This document shows positions 1 to 11,840 of a stretch of DNA of 64,000 nt, one piece after another. The stretch is from the NCBI GenBank assembly GCA_016861025.1, contig BOKO01000002.1, positions 310,001 to 374,000 on the forward strand. Reading direction: 5' to 3'. How positions within the stretch are numbered: position 1 is the first letter of the stretch; each line of letters begins with the position of its first letter. This DNA comes from Chloroflexota bacterium (GTDB taxonomy: Bacteria; Chloroflexota; Anaerolineae; Caldilineales; Caldilineaceae). Position numbers and translations under genes: made by a program. The notes under the pieces are model-generated. The model worked only from the letters and a program-made list of their open reading frames with translations. It ran no database searches and was not told where the DNA came from.

Positions 1-360
1 GCGATCGTCAGATGTATCGCTGACTAAAAGCGGCAACATTTTTATAGTTGACAGCCTGATGCTCTTTACTTTGATGTACATTTCCTCTGATCCATGTCTG
101 TCGGTTTCACGCACAAGTGCATCCCACTTCATTTGAATATCACTGGCCGTAGCCGAAGTGTGAATAGAAAAGTCGCCGATCTTGCGTTTTGGCGTTGCCA
201 GCAGCCCCGTGATATAGAGACCAGCAATCATCAAAACTACGATTACGTGGATGACGCCCAGAGCATAGAGCACCACGCCCGGCAGGCTCAACAACAGACC
301 GACAATGTTGGGTGTGCTATAGAGGAATAGCAGTGCACGGGTGATTACAGGCATGACCAT
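1..360 (-). CDS. N-terminal part of an unknown membrane protein (cut by window edge)
   Basis: Reading the minus strand from an ATG at 360 gives 120 codons without a stop down to base 1, so the gene runs out of the window. The first ~55 residues form two closely spaced hydrophobic segments (about residues 8-30 and 34-56) separated by a short turn. A soluble, mixed-charge segment follows that would lie in the cytoplasm (it contains PKRKIGDFSI). A second in-frame ATG lies at 354. I recognise no family. It is transcribed divergently from the 2-AEP operon, across a ~500-base gap. No strong ribosome binding site is visible before either start. Confidence is moderate because only an open frame and the hairpin-like topology support it. 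Confidence 0.55.
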   Translation of the reverse strand, partial: MVMPVITRALLFLYSTPNIVGLLLSLPGVVLYALGVIHVIVVLMIAGLYITGLLATPKRKIGDFSIHTSATASDIQMKWDALVRETDRHGSEEMYIKVKSIRLSTIKMLPLLVSDTSDDR

Positions 361-441
361 TAAGAATCGGTTCCGATCCCTGGAAGATTGTGTCAAGGCG
401 CAAATTGACTAATCAATTATCCAGAAGTTCTGCTAATGCTG

Positions 442-471
442 TGCTAACATCCTATTATTCTTCTGTTAGCA
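442..471. repeat. Inverted repeat, possible operator
   Basis: Arms TGCTAACA (442-449) and TGTTAGCA (464-471) are perfect 8-base complements separated by 14 AT-rich bases. It lies between the divergent membrane protein gene and the 2-AEP operon. No T-tract follows, so a protein binding site is as likely as a terminator. There is no 2-AEP-type regulator gene nearby to assign it to. Confidence 0.35.
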
Positions 472-749
472 TTCGGTGGACATCCGGTGCTGAGTACTCG
501 GGAACCTTGCCAACTTCATCGCCGAAACCAACCAATTGCACTTCTGTTCAACTATCGCCAAGATTCGGCCTGAACATTGGGGCGAGAGGTGAATCACGAG
601 GGGCGGGATGTCGCTGTCGTCGATCTGTTCCTGGTTGGAACACTGTTAACGAGCAGATCACCTTCTGTTAATCTACTGCGCGCAATTTTTTACACTGATC
701 TGTTTCAATCTGTTGCGTTAGCCTTGTTTTCCGTATCGACTGATTTCCA

Positions 750-825
750 GGTTGCTGCTGCAATCTTCCATCGCAACCTTCCAGGAAGCCGTACAGCTTC
801 GTGGAAGGTTGATGAGCAACCAACC
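750..825 (+). promoter_or_regulatory. Competing hairpins in the leader of the 2-AEP operon
   Basis: A strong hairpin pairs CAACCTTCCA (774-783) with TGGAAGGTTG (802-811), extended after one G/G mismatch by GAAGC/GCTTC, with a six-base loop. The same sequence can pair differently: GGTTGC (750-755) with GCAACC (773-778), or GGTTG (807-811) with CAACC (817-821). The strand sets exclude each other, as in an attenuator-like leader. The structure ends about 40 bases before the start codon of the binding-protein gene and leaves its AAGGAG site free. The function is inferred only. Confidence 0.4.
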
Positions 826-864
826 GTGGAGTCAACAAAAGAAAACCAAAAGGAGTAAAGCAGG

Positions 865-1929
<1,065 letters not shown>

Positions 1930-1985
1930 GCGCCGTCATCTGTCTTAATTGTTAATTGGCTTTGATTGGCTGAAGAATCGTTTTC

Positions 1986-2021
1986 AAGGTGACAGCCACT
2001 TCTGCAAGCGGCTGTCACCTT
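1986..2021 (+). promoter_or_regulatory. Strong intercistronic hairpin between phnS and phnT
   Basis: AAGGTGACAGCC (1986-1997) and GGCTGTCACCTT (2010-2021) form a perfect 12-base stem, and the inner CTT/AAG can pair further. No T-run follows. It probably protects the binding-protein mRNA 3' end or limits readthrough, giving more binding protein than ATPase, as in many ABC operons. Confidence 0.6.
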
Positions 2022-2036
2022 TGGACAAAGTGCTCC

Positions 2037-3145
2037 ATGAGTGAATCCGCTCCCTATCTCCAGTTGCAGAATGTGCACAAGCACTTCGGCAAGACTGTGG
2101 CGCTGGACGACATTTCGCTCGATGTGCAGCCGGGCGAATTTCTGTTTTTGCTCGGGCCCAGCGGCTGCGGCAAGACCACGCTGTTGCGCATCATTGCCGG
2201 GTTGGAGGATCTGAACAGCGGTCGCATCATCCAGGCGGGTCGCGACGTGACGCGGCTGCCTGCCTCGCGTCGCGACTTTGGCATCGTTTTTCAGTCCTAC
2301 GCACTCTTTCCCAACCTGACGGTGGCAGACAACATCGCCTACGGTCTCAAGAACCAGAAGCTGCCCAAAGCGCAGGTGGCGGCGCGCGTCCAGGAACTGC
2401 TCAGCCTGGTCGGCTTACAAGGTCTTGACCGGCGCTATCCGGCGCAACTTTCCGGCGGACAACAGCAGCGCGTCGCCCTGGCGCGCGCGTTGGCGTTGTC
2501 GCCGGGATTGCTGTTGCTCGATGAACCGCTCTCGGCGCTCGATGCGCGCGTGCGCGCCAACCTGCGCGGGGAGATCACGGCGTTGCAGCGCCGCGTCGGC
2601 GTCACCGCCATCATGGTGACGCACGACCAGGAAGAAGCGCTGACGATGGCGGATCGCATCGTGGTGATGGATCAGGGGCGCATCGTGCAGATCGGCGCGC
2701 CGCTGGAAATCTACCAGCAGCCGGCCACGCCCTTTGTCGCCGATTTTGTCGGGCAGATGAATTTTCTTCCCGGCGTGGTGAGCGGCGAGGGCGTCGGCGT
2801 GATCCGCAGCGGCGCTTTTGCCTTGCGCGTGCAGGAATGGCACAACCATCTGCCGCCAGGCAGCCCGGTGATGCTGGCGGTGCGCCCTGAGGAGATCCGC
2901 GTCGAACGCGAGCACGCCGGCATGAGCAACGTCCTGCTCACCGAGGTGCGCGCCGTGGAGTTCATGGGGCCGCACTATCGCCTGCTGCTGCGCTACGAGC
3001 GCGCTGGCGCCGAAGAACCTGTGCATCTCACCATCAACCTGCCGCGCCATGCCACCGCCCATCATGACCTGCAGGTCGGCGCACCGATGCCGGTGCATGT
3101 GCCCGCCGATACGCTGCGCGTTTTCCGCACGCCAGGAGCCGGCAA

Positions 3146-3149
<4 letters not shown>
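2037..3149 (+). CDS. phnT: 2-aminoethylphosphonate ABC transporter, ATP-binding protein
   Basis: This 370-residue cytoplasmic ATPase powers 2-AEP import. Walker A is GPSGCGKT (residues 40-47), the ABC signature LSGGQ is at 138-142, Walker B is LLLLDEP with Asp162, and the H-loop is MVTHD. Beyond ~240 residues there is a C-terminal TOBE-like regulatory domain, as in the spermidine/iron/phosphonate importer group. I chose the ATG at 2037. The upstream in-frame GTG at 1989 lies inside the intercistronic hairpin and would add 16 residues that do not look like this family. The stop overlaps the start of the permease gene by four bases (ATGA), so translation is likely coupled. Confidence 0.88.
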
Positions 3150-4930
<1,781 letters not shown>

Positions 4931-4934
4931 CATA

Positions 4935-4988
4935 GCCTCCTGGTTTGTCCCGCGGCCAACCAGGAGGCGCGCATCGTCTCCTGGTTGG
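4935..4988 (+). promoter_or_regulatory. Mutually exclusive hairpins between the permease gene and phnW
   Basis: GCCTCCTGGTT (4935-4945) pairs perfectly with AACCAGGAGGC (4958-4968). A third segment, CTCCTGGTT (4978-4986), can take over the middle strand instead. The three-strand arrangement permits two alternative folds. A short A-run and the phnW start follow. It may stabilise the upstream message, weaken readthrough, or regulate phnW; this is not testable from sequence alone. Confidence 0.45.
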
Positions 4989-5035
4989 TGAAAAAATGTC
5001 ATCATTCGACACGACACGTAGATTGAGGATGCTCG

Positions 5036-6153
<1,118 letters not shown>

Positions 6154-6154
<1 letters not shown>

Positions 6155-6984
6155 TGTCTTTTCGCTATCATCGTCACTACATCGGCGGGCTGCAAGCCGT
6201 GATCCTGGACTGGGCGGGCACAGCCGTCGATTTTGGCTCCTTTGCGCCGACCGCCGTCTTTTTGCGCCTGTTTGCGCAGCACGGCGTCACCATCACCCCG
6301 GCGCACGCCCGGCTGGGCATGGGGCTGATGAAGAAGGATCACTTGCGCACGATCATGCAGCATCCTGAAGTGCGCGCGGCGTGGCAGGCGGTGCATGGCG
6401 CTGCGCCCACCGACGCCGACATCGACCGCGTCTACGCCGATTTTGAGCCGCAGCAGATCGCCAGCATCACCGAGTATGCACAGCCGATCCCCGGCTTGCT
6501 CGACGCCGTCGCCTTCATCCGCAGCCGCGGCTGGAAGATCGGCACGACCACCGGCTACACCCGCCCGATGATGGTGGAACTGGCTGCCGCTGCACGTCAA
6601 CATGGCTACGCACCCGACGCCATCGCCACGCCCAGCGACGTGCCGGCGGGTCGCCCCTACCCCTGGATGTGCTACAAGCTGGCGACAGAACTGGGCGTCT
6701 TTCCGATGACGGCGCTGGTCAAAGTGGGCGACACCCTGGTCGATATCGAGGAAGGGCTGAACGCCGGCATGTGGACGGTCGGGCTGACGCTGTCGGGCAA
6801 CATGGTCGGGCTAAGCGAAGCGGAGTTTGCGCAGTTGAGCGCCGATAAAATTGCATCGCTCCGGGCTGAGATCGCGCCGCGCTTCTTCGCTGCTGGCGCG
6901 CACTACGTGGTGGACACCATTGCTGACTTACCGCCTGTGCTCGATGAGATCGACAATCGGGTGCGCCGGGGCGAACGCCCCTAA
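6154..6984 (+). CDS. phnX: Phosphonoacetaldehyde hydrolase (phosphonatase)
   Basis: This HAD-superfamily enzyme of 276 residues cleaves the C-P bond of phosphonoacetaldehyde into acetaldehyde and phosphate. The nucleophile motif is DWAGT (Asp19), with Ala at the position where most HAD enzymes have the second Asp, as is typical of PhnX. The Schiff-base lysine lies in MGLMKKDHL (Lys60), and the acidic loop VKVGDTLVDIEEG is present. The start was taken at 6154, where its A is shared with the phnW stop. A GTG at 6109 would extend into phnW. Its TAA stop overlaps, on the opposite strand, the original stop of the UroD-like gene. Confidence 0.94.
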
Positions 6985-7085
6985 TTACATCCCAGATGAT
7001 CTTCTGTTGCTAATACTTGGAGGAATTCGACTGCTTCGTCTTTTCCCATCGGCTGTTCAATAAATAACGCAAATCCTTTGCCACC
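6981..7085 (-). pseudogene. Severed 3' end of the UroD-like gene
   Basis: Minus strand 7085 to 6981 reads 34 codons plus TAG, starting GGKGFALFIEQPMGKDEA. Joined to the CTA codon at the other side of the IS630 element, it restores a continuous frame with an ordinary UroD-family C-terminus. The element therefore separated it from the body of the gene at 8317-9363. No start codon of its own is apparent, so it is probably not translated. Confidence 0.85.
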
Positions 7086-7087
7086 TA

Positions 7088-7106
7088 GTAGTTTGTCAAG
7101 CATGAA
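7088..7106. repeat. Left terminal inverted repeat of the IS630 element
   Basis: This 19-base arm has one mismatch to the right arm. The stop codon of the transposase second frame lies inside it (7096-7098). Confidence 0.9.
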
Positions 7107-7722
7107 TCTTTGGGTACAGATGTTTCAGTTTGATGCGAGCATCAGCCGTTCGGAATTGCCAGTCAACTTTGACAACCTTGCCGTTGCGTTCTTGCTCCCA
7201 AGCGGCAACTTCAGAACGGAGCATCGATTGGTCCGGTATGCGACGGTTGAGACACTGGCGTGCAAGCACGCTGAGTTCGATTTCGGCCATGTTGAGCCAA
7301 CTACCATGCTTGGGCGTGTAATGGAACTCAAAGCGATGGGTGAGGCGGTGCGCCTCTTCTGGAGGGAAGGCTTCATAGAAGGAAGCGGGATTGTGAGTGT
7401 TAAGGTTATCGAGCACGACCACAATGGTTTCGGCGTTTGGATACCAAACGTCGGCCAGTTCGCGCATGGCGATGGCCCAGTCCTGGCGCGTGCGTCGGTC
7501 AGTAACACGGATATGGCGTTGACCAGCCAAGGGCTCAAAGAACATGAAAAGATTGGCGACTCCCTGGCGTTGGTATTCATGATCGATCCGTGCAGGCTGT
7601 CCAGGCGTCATTGGCAGTGGCTCACGAGTATTATCCAACAACTGTTTGTTGCTCTCGTCCATACAAACCAGCGGTCGTTTTGGGTCATAGGGGCGAGCAT
7701 AGACGTCCAGTACATCCTCCAT
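7096..7722 (-). CDS. IS630 transposase, second frame (DDE catalytic domain)
   Basis: This is the catalytic part of the transposase, which cuts and joins element ends at TA targets. The three acidic residues are visible in VCMDES, VVLDNLNTHN and WLNMAEIELS. The listed ATG at 7722 gives 208 residues, but the frame is open upstream to the A7 run at 7793-7799 and continues the protein there (KPWLKEQWCIPPKANAEF). It is therefore almost surely made as a fusion with the first frame by -1 frameshifting. Full length for the family when fused (~377 residues). Confidence 0.9.
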   Translation of the reverse strand: MEDVLDVYARPYDPKRPLVCMDESNKQLLDNTREPLPMTPGQPARIDHEYQRQGVANLFMFFEPLAGQRHIRVTDRRTRQDWAIAMRELADVWYPNAETIVVVLDNLNTHNPASFYEAFPPEEAHRLTHRFEFHYTPKHGSWLNMAEIELSVLARQCLNRRIPDQSMLRSEVAAWEQERNGKVVKVDWQFRTADARIKLKHLYPKIHA

Positions 7723-7772
7723 GTGACAGACAAATTCAGCGTTGGCTTTGGGTGGAATGCACCACTGCTCCT

Positions 7773-8231
7773 TCAGCCAGGGCTTAAGTTCATTTTTTTG
7801 AGCGTCTGGCGCACTGTCTCATGGGACACGCTCTCCACCACCTCCAATGCCACCAATCGCTCCTGGAGCAGACGTAGGGTCCAACGGTTATGTCCCTCAG
7901 GCGGTGTTCCACAGGCAAGCGCCACCAAATGCGCTTCTGCCTTCCCATCCAGACGCTTCACATACTCACGCATGGACTTTTTGCGCATCACCGCAGCTTC
8001 CAATCCCTGCTCTACATACGCCTTGCGAACCTTGCTGACCGTCACTTCGGTGACATCAAACGCCTCGCAGATCTGCGCATATGACCACTTCGCTCCCCCT
8101 TCGCTGGCATCTGATTTCAGCAAGATCCGGGCTCGAGTCAGGGTGCGCACATCCTCCCTGCCGCTTGCCAACATCTTTTCCAATCGCTCGCGGTCGCTCT
8201 GGGATAACTTGACGATGTATTTCTGGTTCAT
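7773..8231 (-). CDS. IS630 transposase, first frame (DNA-binding domain)
   Basis: These 152 residues contain a winged helix-turn-helix pair: WSYAQICEAFDVTEVTVSKV, then a second helix-turn-helix region around SHETVRQTLKKM. It binds the terminal inverted repeats. The frame ends at a TGA just after an A7 run; slipping back one base there continues into the DDE domain without interruption. An AGGAG lies just before the ATG. The first frame alone could act as a repressor of transposition, as is known for some insertion sequences. Confidence 0.9.
   Translation of the reverse strand: MNQKYIVKLSQSDRERLEKMLASGREDVRTLTRARILLKSDASEGGAKWSYAQICEAFDVTEVTVSKVRKAYVEQGLEAAVMRKKSMREYVKRLDGKAEAHLVALACGTPPEGHNRWTLRLLQERLVALEVVESVSHETVRQTLKKMNLSPG
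7793..7799 (-). promoter_or_regulatory. Probable -1 ribosomal frameshift site (A7)
   Basis: The minus-strand sequence reads CTC AAA AAA ATG in the first frame. A -1 slip on the seven A residues gives AAA AAA AAT GAA CTT, which continues into the catalytic domain. The first frame stops eight codons after the run. A-runs at this place are typical of two-frame IS630 elements. A sequencing error in the run is the alternative. Confidence 0.75.
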
Positions 8232-8297
8232 TTTCTCCTCCTTTGGAACTCAGGCTTTTATCTTAACCAATTGGAGGACACAACAACAAACCTCACG

Positions 8298-8316
8298 TTC
8301 ATGCTTGACAGACTAC
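8298..8316. repeat. Right terminal inverted repeat of the IS630 element
   Basis: This 19-base arm is the complement of 7088-7106 with one T/C difference, followed by the TA duplication at 8317-8318. It supplies five foreign codons and the stop codon to the interrupted UroD-like gene. Confidence 0.9.
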
Positions 8317-9363
8317 TAGTTCACGTACGATTTTGCGGGCGCCTTGAGGGGTGACATATAGCTGACAGAGTTTACCCCCATCTCGAATCTTTTTCAGTAG
8401 CGGAAGCCACTCTTCGGGCGGCGGCTGCCCTGCGCCGGGGATCCACTGAATTCCCTTGAGATTGCTAATGCTAAGCAACATATCAAGATGGTTAATCTGT
8501 CCTTTCCCATCCATATGATAGAAAGGGTGATCCAGGCTGCAGCAACATTCTTCCAGATCTGGCAATACAAACTGTCTAAACATCCTTGGCGAGATCATGT
8601 AGCTGAAATCACTTTGCAACATATAGGTGCGCAATGGCGACCAGATTGCTGCCCAGTTTGTAGTGCCCAGTCTGTTAGTCTCGATGATCTGAGCCAACTC
8701 ATGATAGTAACGCAACCAAAGGCGCCGAATATCTGCAGAAAGTCGACTGACTTCCTCGGGGGAATCAACCATGTCAAGCGCCAGTTGTTGGGTTGTGCGT
8801 ATTGCGCCCAGGATATCTAGATTTCCGCCCAACACAACGTGACCGACGACTACTCGCCTTTGCCAGCGATCAATGGCGGCGCTGGTCAACTCTCTCACTC
8901 TGCGCCACCAATAGTTGTTTTCTTCATAGACGACGTGGATATCTGCAATGCTTTGGGCGTCATCGGGGAGGAACCAGACTTCTCCGCCTGGCGTGGTCTG
9001 GATTTTTGTGCCACGGAATATCGCGACACCATTCGATCCCAGATCGGGAAACCACTTTGGAAACGCATCGCCGTAGTAACGCTTTGCGCCTAACCATAAT
9101 TCGAAGTAATCGAGTGTTTGATCGACAGTCCAATTTTCCGGCAACGTTGGCACTTTAATGGGTCTTGAACCGGACGTTGGCGGTGTATCTGATTCTGGTG
9201 GTTGATAGCCCTCGATCATGACCAGCGGTCGATCCAACTCACTCTGCCACCAAGCCTCCCATGCGCTGCGATCGAACGCAATCGGTTGATCGGGGTCGAG
9301 GTGTTCAGCGCCTGTATGTTGAGACGCCTGCTTGAGAAATTTTTCCCAGGACAAAGCTGCCAT
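8299..9363 (-). CDS. UroD-like protein, C-terminus replaced by IS630 sequence
   Basis: This frame of 354 residues resembles the uroporphyrinogen decarboxylase/corrinoid methyltransferase superfamily of TIM barrels (SDFSYMISPRMFRQFVLPDL; HPFYHMDGKGQINHLD; GIQWIPGAGQPPPEEW). It is more like the uncharacterised members found in sugar catabolic loci than like HemE. The last native codon is CTA (8317-8319). Five residues and the stop then come from the IS630 end. The original protein had 383 residues, and the lost tail is still readable at 6981-7085. The missing segment would close the barrel, so function is doubtful. It is the last gene of the minus-strand operon starting near 17362. Confidence 0.8.
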   Translation of the reverse strand: MAALSWEKFLKQASQHTGAEHLDPDQPIAFDRSAWEAWWQSELDRPLVMIEGYQPPESDTPPTSGSRPIKVPTLPENWTVDQTLDYFELWLGAKRYYGDAFPKWFPDLGSNGVAIFRGTKIQTTPGGEVWFLPDDAQSIADIHVVYEENNYWWRRVRELTSAAIDRWQRRVVVGHVVLGGNLDILGAIRTTQQLALDMVDSPEEVSRLSADIRRLWLRYYHELAQIIETNRLGTTNWAAIWSPLRTYMLQSDFSYMISPRMFRQFVLPDLEECCCSLDHPFYHMDGKGQINHLDMLLSISNLKGIQWIPGAGQPPPEEWLPLLKKIRDGGKLCQLYVTPQGARKIVRELVVCQA

Positions 9364-9406
9364 GCACTAGTCCGTTTCTGATGTGAATATTGAATGTCAG
9401 TTGCGC

Positions 9407-9952
9407 TCAATCGTCGACAATCACTGTTTCTCGAACAACGGACGGATCGGTGAAACAGTCAAGCACATCGCGAGCCACCGTCGAGAAACTAAAAATAATT
9501 GCTCCTTCGGAACCGGCCTGAAACCAATGTTTTGCACCCGGCTGAAGCGTCAAAGTGTCCGATGGTTTCATCACCAGCTCGTGGCGCATGGTGTATACAG
9601 CCTCCTGACCAGGCGGGATGAAACCTGCGCTCAGTGTGTTCGGTCCGTCGATATAGAAATGCAGCGTTCCCCACAGCACGCGAACTGTCTCTTCCTTGCC
9701 AGGATCATCTCCGACAGGAGGGTGCCAATGCTCAGGTTCGGTTTGATGGGGGAAAAGCACCAGCAGTTTAACGGATATACGCGCAGTTTGAACCATTGTC
9801 AAAATCATTGCGCCTTCCGCATTCAGGCGGTTCAGACCGAAATCTACAGCTTCAAAGCGGTTGATTTCTGCAGGGGAAAGATAGAGCCCGGTGTGCTGCA
9901 CCATCTTCGCCGCGCGTCTCTGCGCTTCGTACAACTCACTCCGTTTAATCAT
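9407..9952 (-). CDS. D-lyxose isomerase-like cupin protein
   Basis: This single-domain cupin of 181 residues looks like the D-lyxose/D-mannose ketol-isomerase family. The metal-binding set is visible as PEHWHPP, then KEETVRVLWG, and a distal His in LQPGAKHWFQAG. Such enzymes interconvert aldoses and ketoses using a divalent metal in the cytoplasm. A GGGAG lies seven bases before the ATG. It sits between the TIM-barrel isomerase gene and the UroD-like gene, as part of the carbohydrate operon. The exact substrate cannot be read from sequence; a non-enzymatic sugar-binding cupin is the alternative. Confidence 0.72.
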   Translation of the reverse strand: MIKRSELYEAQRRAAKMVQHTGLYLSPAEINRFEAVDFGLNRLNAEGAMILTMVQTARISVKLLVLFPHQTEPEHWHPPVGDDPGKEETVRVLWGTLHFYIDGPNTLSAGFIPPGQEAVYTMRHELVMKPSDTLTLQPGAKHWFQAGSEGAIIFSFSTVARDVLDCFTDPSVVRETVIVDD

Positions 9953-9973
9953 TCATTGGCTCCCATGGCACTG

Positions 9974-10939
9974 CTAACGCAGCGAAAACAGATTCTCCTC
10001 AATAAATTGCCAGGTCTTAAGAAAATTGTCGTTACCAATGACCTGAGCAAATCCCTGGCTTTCCAGTTGATCAAACAGTCTCCAGAGCTTATTGGTGATG
10101 CGGCCATTGGCCTCGAACGTGGCGCAGATATCCCATCGTGTCGGCGAGGTGTCAGAGGTGAAGTAATCCTGATAGTTGTAGCGGCGCGCGTAATAGATAA
10201 ACTCAGCATATTCGAGGATGTGCTTTGCACCGCAGAAATAATCCCAATCCCAGCGTCCGTCGTTATCGTTAATGTGGAGATAGTAGGGATGTCCACTTTC
10301 AGCCAGCAACACCAATTCTTCCGCCGGATTGTTGCCGCCATAAATGGAATGGCCAAAGTCCAGAGTGACGCCCAGTTGGGGAATACCAATCTCTTTGAGC
10401 AGCAATAGCGTTTTCGCGGCGTTATTTAGGAAACACGCGCCGCGTGTCTCGCTTGGTTTATACTCAATGAAAAGTGGAATTTCTCGTCGATAATCTGCGG
10501 CCTCGCCAAACGAATCGATCAGACGCCGCCATGCTACTGCGTAATCACTTTGAAAGCTGAACTCATATCCATCCGACAACGGACAACAAGTTACTTTATT
10601 GGCGCCAACTGCAACTGCGAAATCTTTGGCTTCTTTGATGATTCTCACTGCTTTGGTGCGAACATGCTTGTCAGGAGATGTCAAGCCACCGTTGCGAAAC
10701 TCAGGCTCCGCCTTCACATTGGCGTTGATCGCCGCAAATTGCAACCCATGTACGCGCGCCAGCGATCCGGTTGTCTCTGGTGATTCAACCTCGTAGGGAT
10801 AGACCACTTCCACTCCACTGGCGCTGGGAATAGCATTGATCATGGCAAATTTTTCGGCGAGCGTTTTCGGTTCGTTGTACTCGTGGAATCGATCTTTGGT
10901 TCTTCCCAAAAACGAAGTAATGATGGCATGTTTGATCAT
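9974..10939 (-). CDS. Sugar phosphate isomerase/epimerase (xylose isomerase-like TIM barrel)
   Basis: This 321-residue protein of the AP-endonuclease-2/xylose-isomerase-like fold probably epimerises or isomerises a sugar or keto-sugar intermediate. Typical barrel strands carry likely metal ligands: PLFIEYKPSE (Glu), GVTLDFGHS (Asp and His), YYLHINDNDGRWDWD (His and Asp). I placed the start at 10939, where AGGAA precedes the ATG by seven bases; the longer frame from 10975 lacks a site. It follows the regulator gene in the operon. Rhamnose isomerase-like and tagatose epimerase-like relatives have the same layout, so the reaction is open. Confidence 0.75.
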   Translation of the reverse strand: MIKHAIITSFLGRTKDRFHEYNEPKTLAEKFAMINAIPSASGVEVVYPYEVESPETTGSLARVHGLQFAAINANVKAEPEFRNGGLTSPDKHVRTKAVRIIKEAKDFAVAVGANKVTCCPLSDGYEFSFQSDYAVAWRRLIDSFGEAADYRREIPLFIEYKPSETRGACFLNNAAKTLLLLKEIGIPQLGVTLDFGHSIYGGNNPAEELVLLAESGHPYYLHINDNDGRWDWDYFCGAKHILEYAEFIYYARRYNYQDYFTSDTSPTRWDICATFEANGRITNKLWRLFDQLESQGFAQVIGNDNFLKTWQFIEENLFSLR

Positions 10940-10990
10940 GTTTGTGTTCCTATGACAGTTTATGCAGATCAACAATATCGGCGTAGGTTT

Positions 10991-11782
10991 TCATCGATCA
11001 CCGTGGTCATTCAACATGAATGTTTGTGTATTGCGGAGAAGAGAAGGATTGAACGTCTGTGTGATATTCAGGGATTTGCCAAGAACGTGCAAATCATCCA
11101 AATGGATATCTGCTGGATTTGCGCCAAGGCTTCGTAGGTTGCTCACTGTCGCCGCCAGCATCTGGCGGGTGCAATCAACGTGATAAGCTGCTGCATTTTT
11201 GGCGGTGGCCAGATCACGTTTGCGAAAAGCATCGATAATGGCGAGATGTTCGCCGAGCGTGTCTTCTGGGGGACGAATGAGTCCTGCCAGATAAGATCTG
11301 TTCAGAATGTTGAAGGTGTCATTGACGCGGCGAGCAAGTTCGTTGTCGCACCATTCAATCAGTGACGAATGGAAACGCATATCTGCCAGGTGATAAGCAG
11401 TGGCATCGATAGGGTCGGCATGCATGAACGGCTCGAAAAGGCCATACAGTTCATCAATTTGAGCATCAGTCAATGTGTGAACTAGATCTTCGATAACAAT
11501 GGCGTCTAGCGCCAGGCGAAAAGAAAAAAGATCCAGCAATTCTTTAACCGTCACTTTATGCACATAGAAACCCTGATTCGGGATGTAGTCCACTAACCCG
11601 CCAGATTCAAGTTTGTGCAATGCGTTCACCACAGGCGTCCTGCTTGTATTCAACATTTCTGCGATGTGCTCTTGCTTAATCTTCGAGCCAGAGGGGATCA
11701 CACGCATGACGATCATATCTCGCAGACGTGAGTAAACTTCTGTGGTGCCTGTTGATTTTTGATTTGAGAGACTTGTAGTCAT
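10991..11782 (-). CDS. GntR-family (FCD subfamily) transcriptional regulator
   Basis: This 263-residue repressor or activator has an N-terminal winged helix (IKQEHIAEMLNTSRTPVVNA) and an all-helical FCD effector domain. In FCD proteins Asp/His residues bind a metal that contacts an organic acid or sugar acid effector (candidate ligands in YHLADMRFHSSLIE and GEHLAIIDAF). It is encoded inside the carbohydrate operon, between the glycosidase and isomerase genes, so it likely controls that operon. A candidate operator is the palindrome at 17398-17420. The start at 11782 was preferred to a GTG at 11827, which would add 15 unlike residues; neither has a strong ribosome binding site. Confidence 0.85.
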   Translation of the reverse strand: MTTSLSNQKSTGTTEVYSRLRDMIVMRVIPSGSKIKQEHIAEMLNTSRTPVVNALHKLESGGLVDYIPNQGFYVHKVTVKELLDLFSFRLALDAIVIEDLVHTLTDAQIDELYGLFEPFMHADPIDATAYHLADMRFHSSLIEWCDNELARRVNDTFNILNRSYLAGLIRPPEDTLGEHLAIIDAFRKRDLATAKNAAAYHVDCTRQMLAATVSNLRSLGANPADIHLDDLHVLGKSLNITQTFNPSLLRNTQTFMLNDHGDR

Positions 11783-11840
11783 AAATATTTTCGTTCCAGA
11801 AGAATCTTGCAATCCACGCCAGCGCACGAAGACTGGGAGG

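Larger units (their letters stand above)
361..864. other. Divergent intergenic region upstream of the 2-AEP operon
   Basis: No convincing gene is present; the short frames here have no family features. The region holds an inverted repeat TGCTAACA/TGTTAGCA (442-449 and 464-471, 14-base spacer) that could be an operator, and a GATCTG/CAGATC pair near 619-658. Its 3' end carries a set of competing hairpins listed separately. Promoters for both flanking genes must lie here, but no single -35/-10 pair stands out. Confidence 0.5.
7088..8316 (-). mobile_element. IS630-family insertion sequence, apparently intact
   Basis: The element is 1229 bp with 19-base terminal inverted repeats GTAGTTTGTCAAGCATGAA (7088-7106) and its complement with one mismatch (8298-8316). 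It is flanked by TA on both sides (7086-7087 and 8317-8318), the target duplication expected for IS630/Tc1 elements. It encodes a transposase in two overlapping frames on the minus strand. The insertion lies in the penultimate part of a UroD-like gene. Both ends and the DDE residues are present, so it may still be active. Confidence 0.95.

Noticed and set aside
390..858. Short plus-strand frames upstream of the 2-AEP binding-protein gene
   Set aside because: No ribosome binding sites, no family features, and they overlap one another and the leader hairpins.
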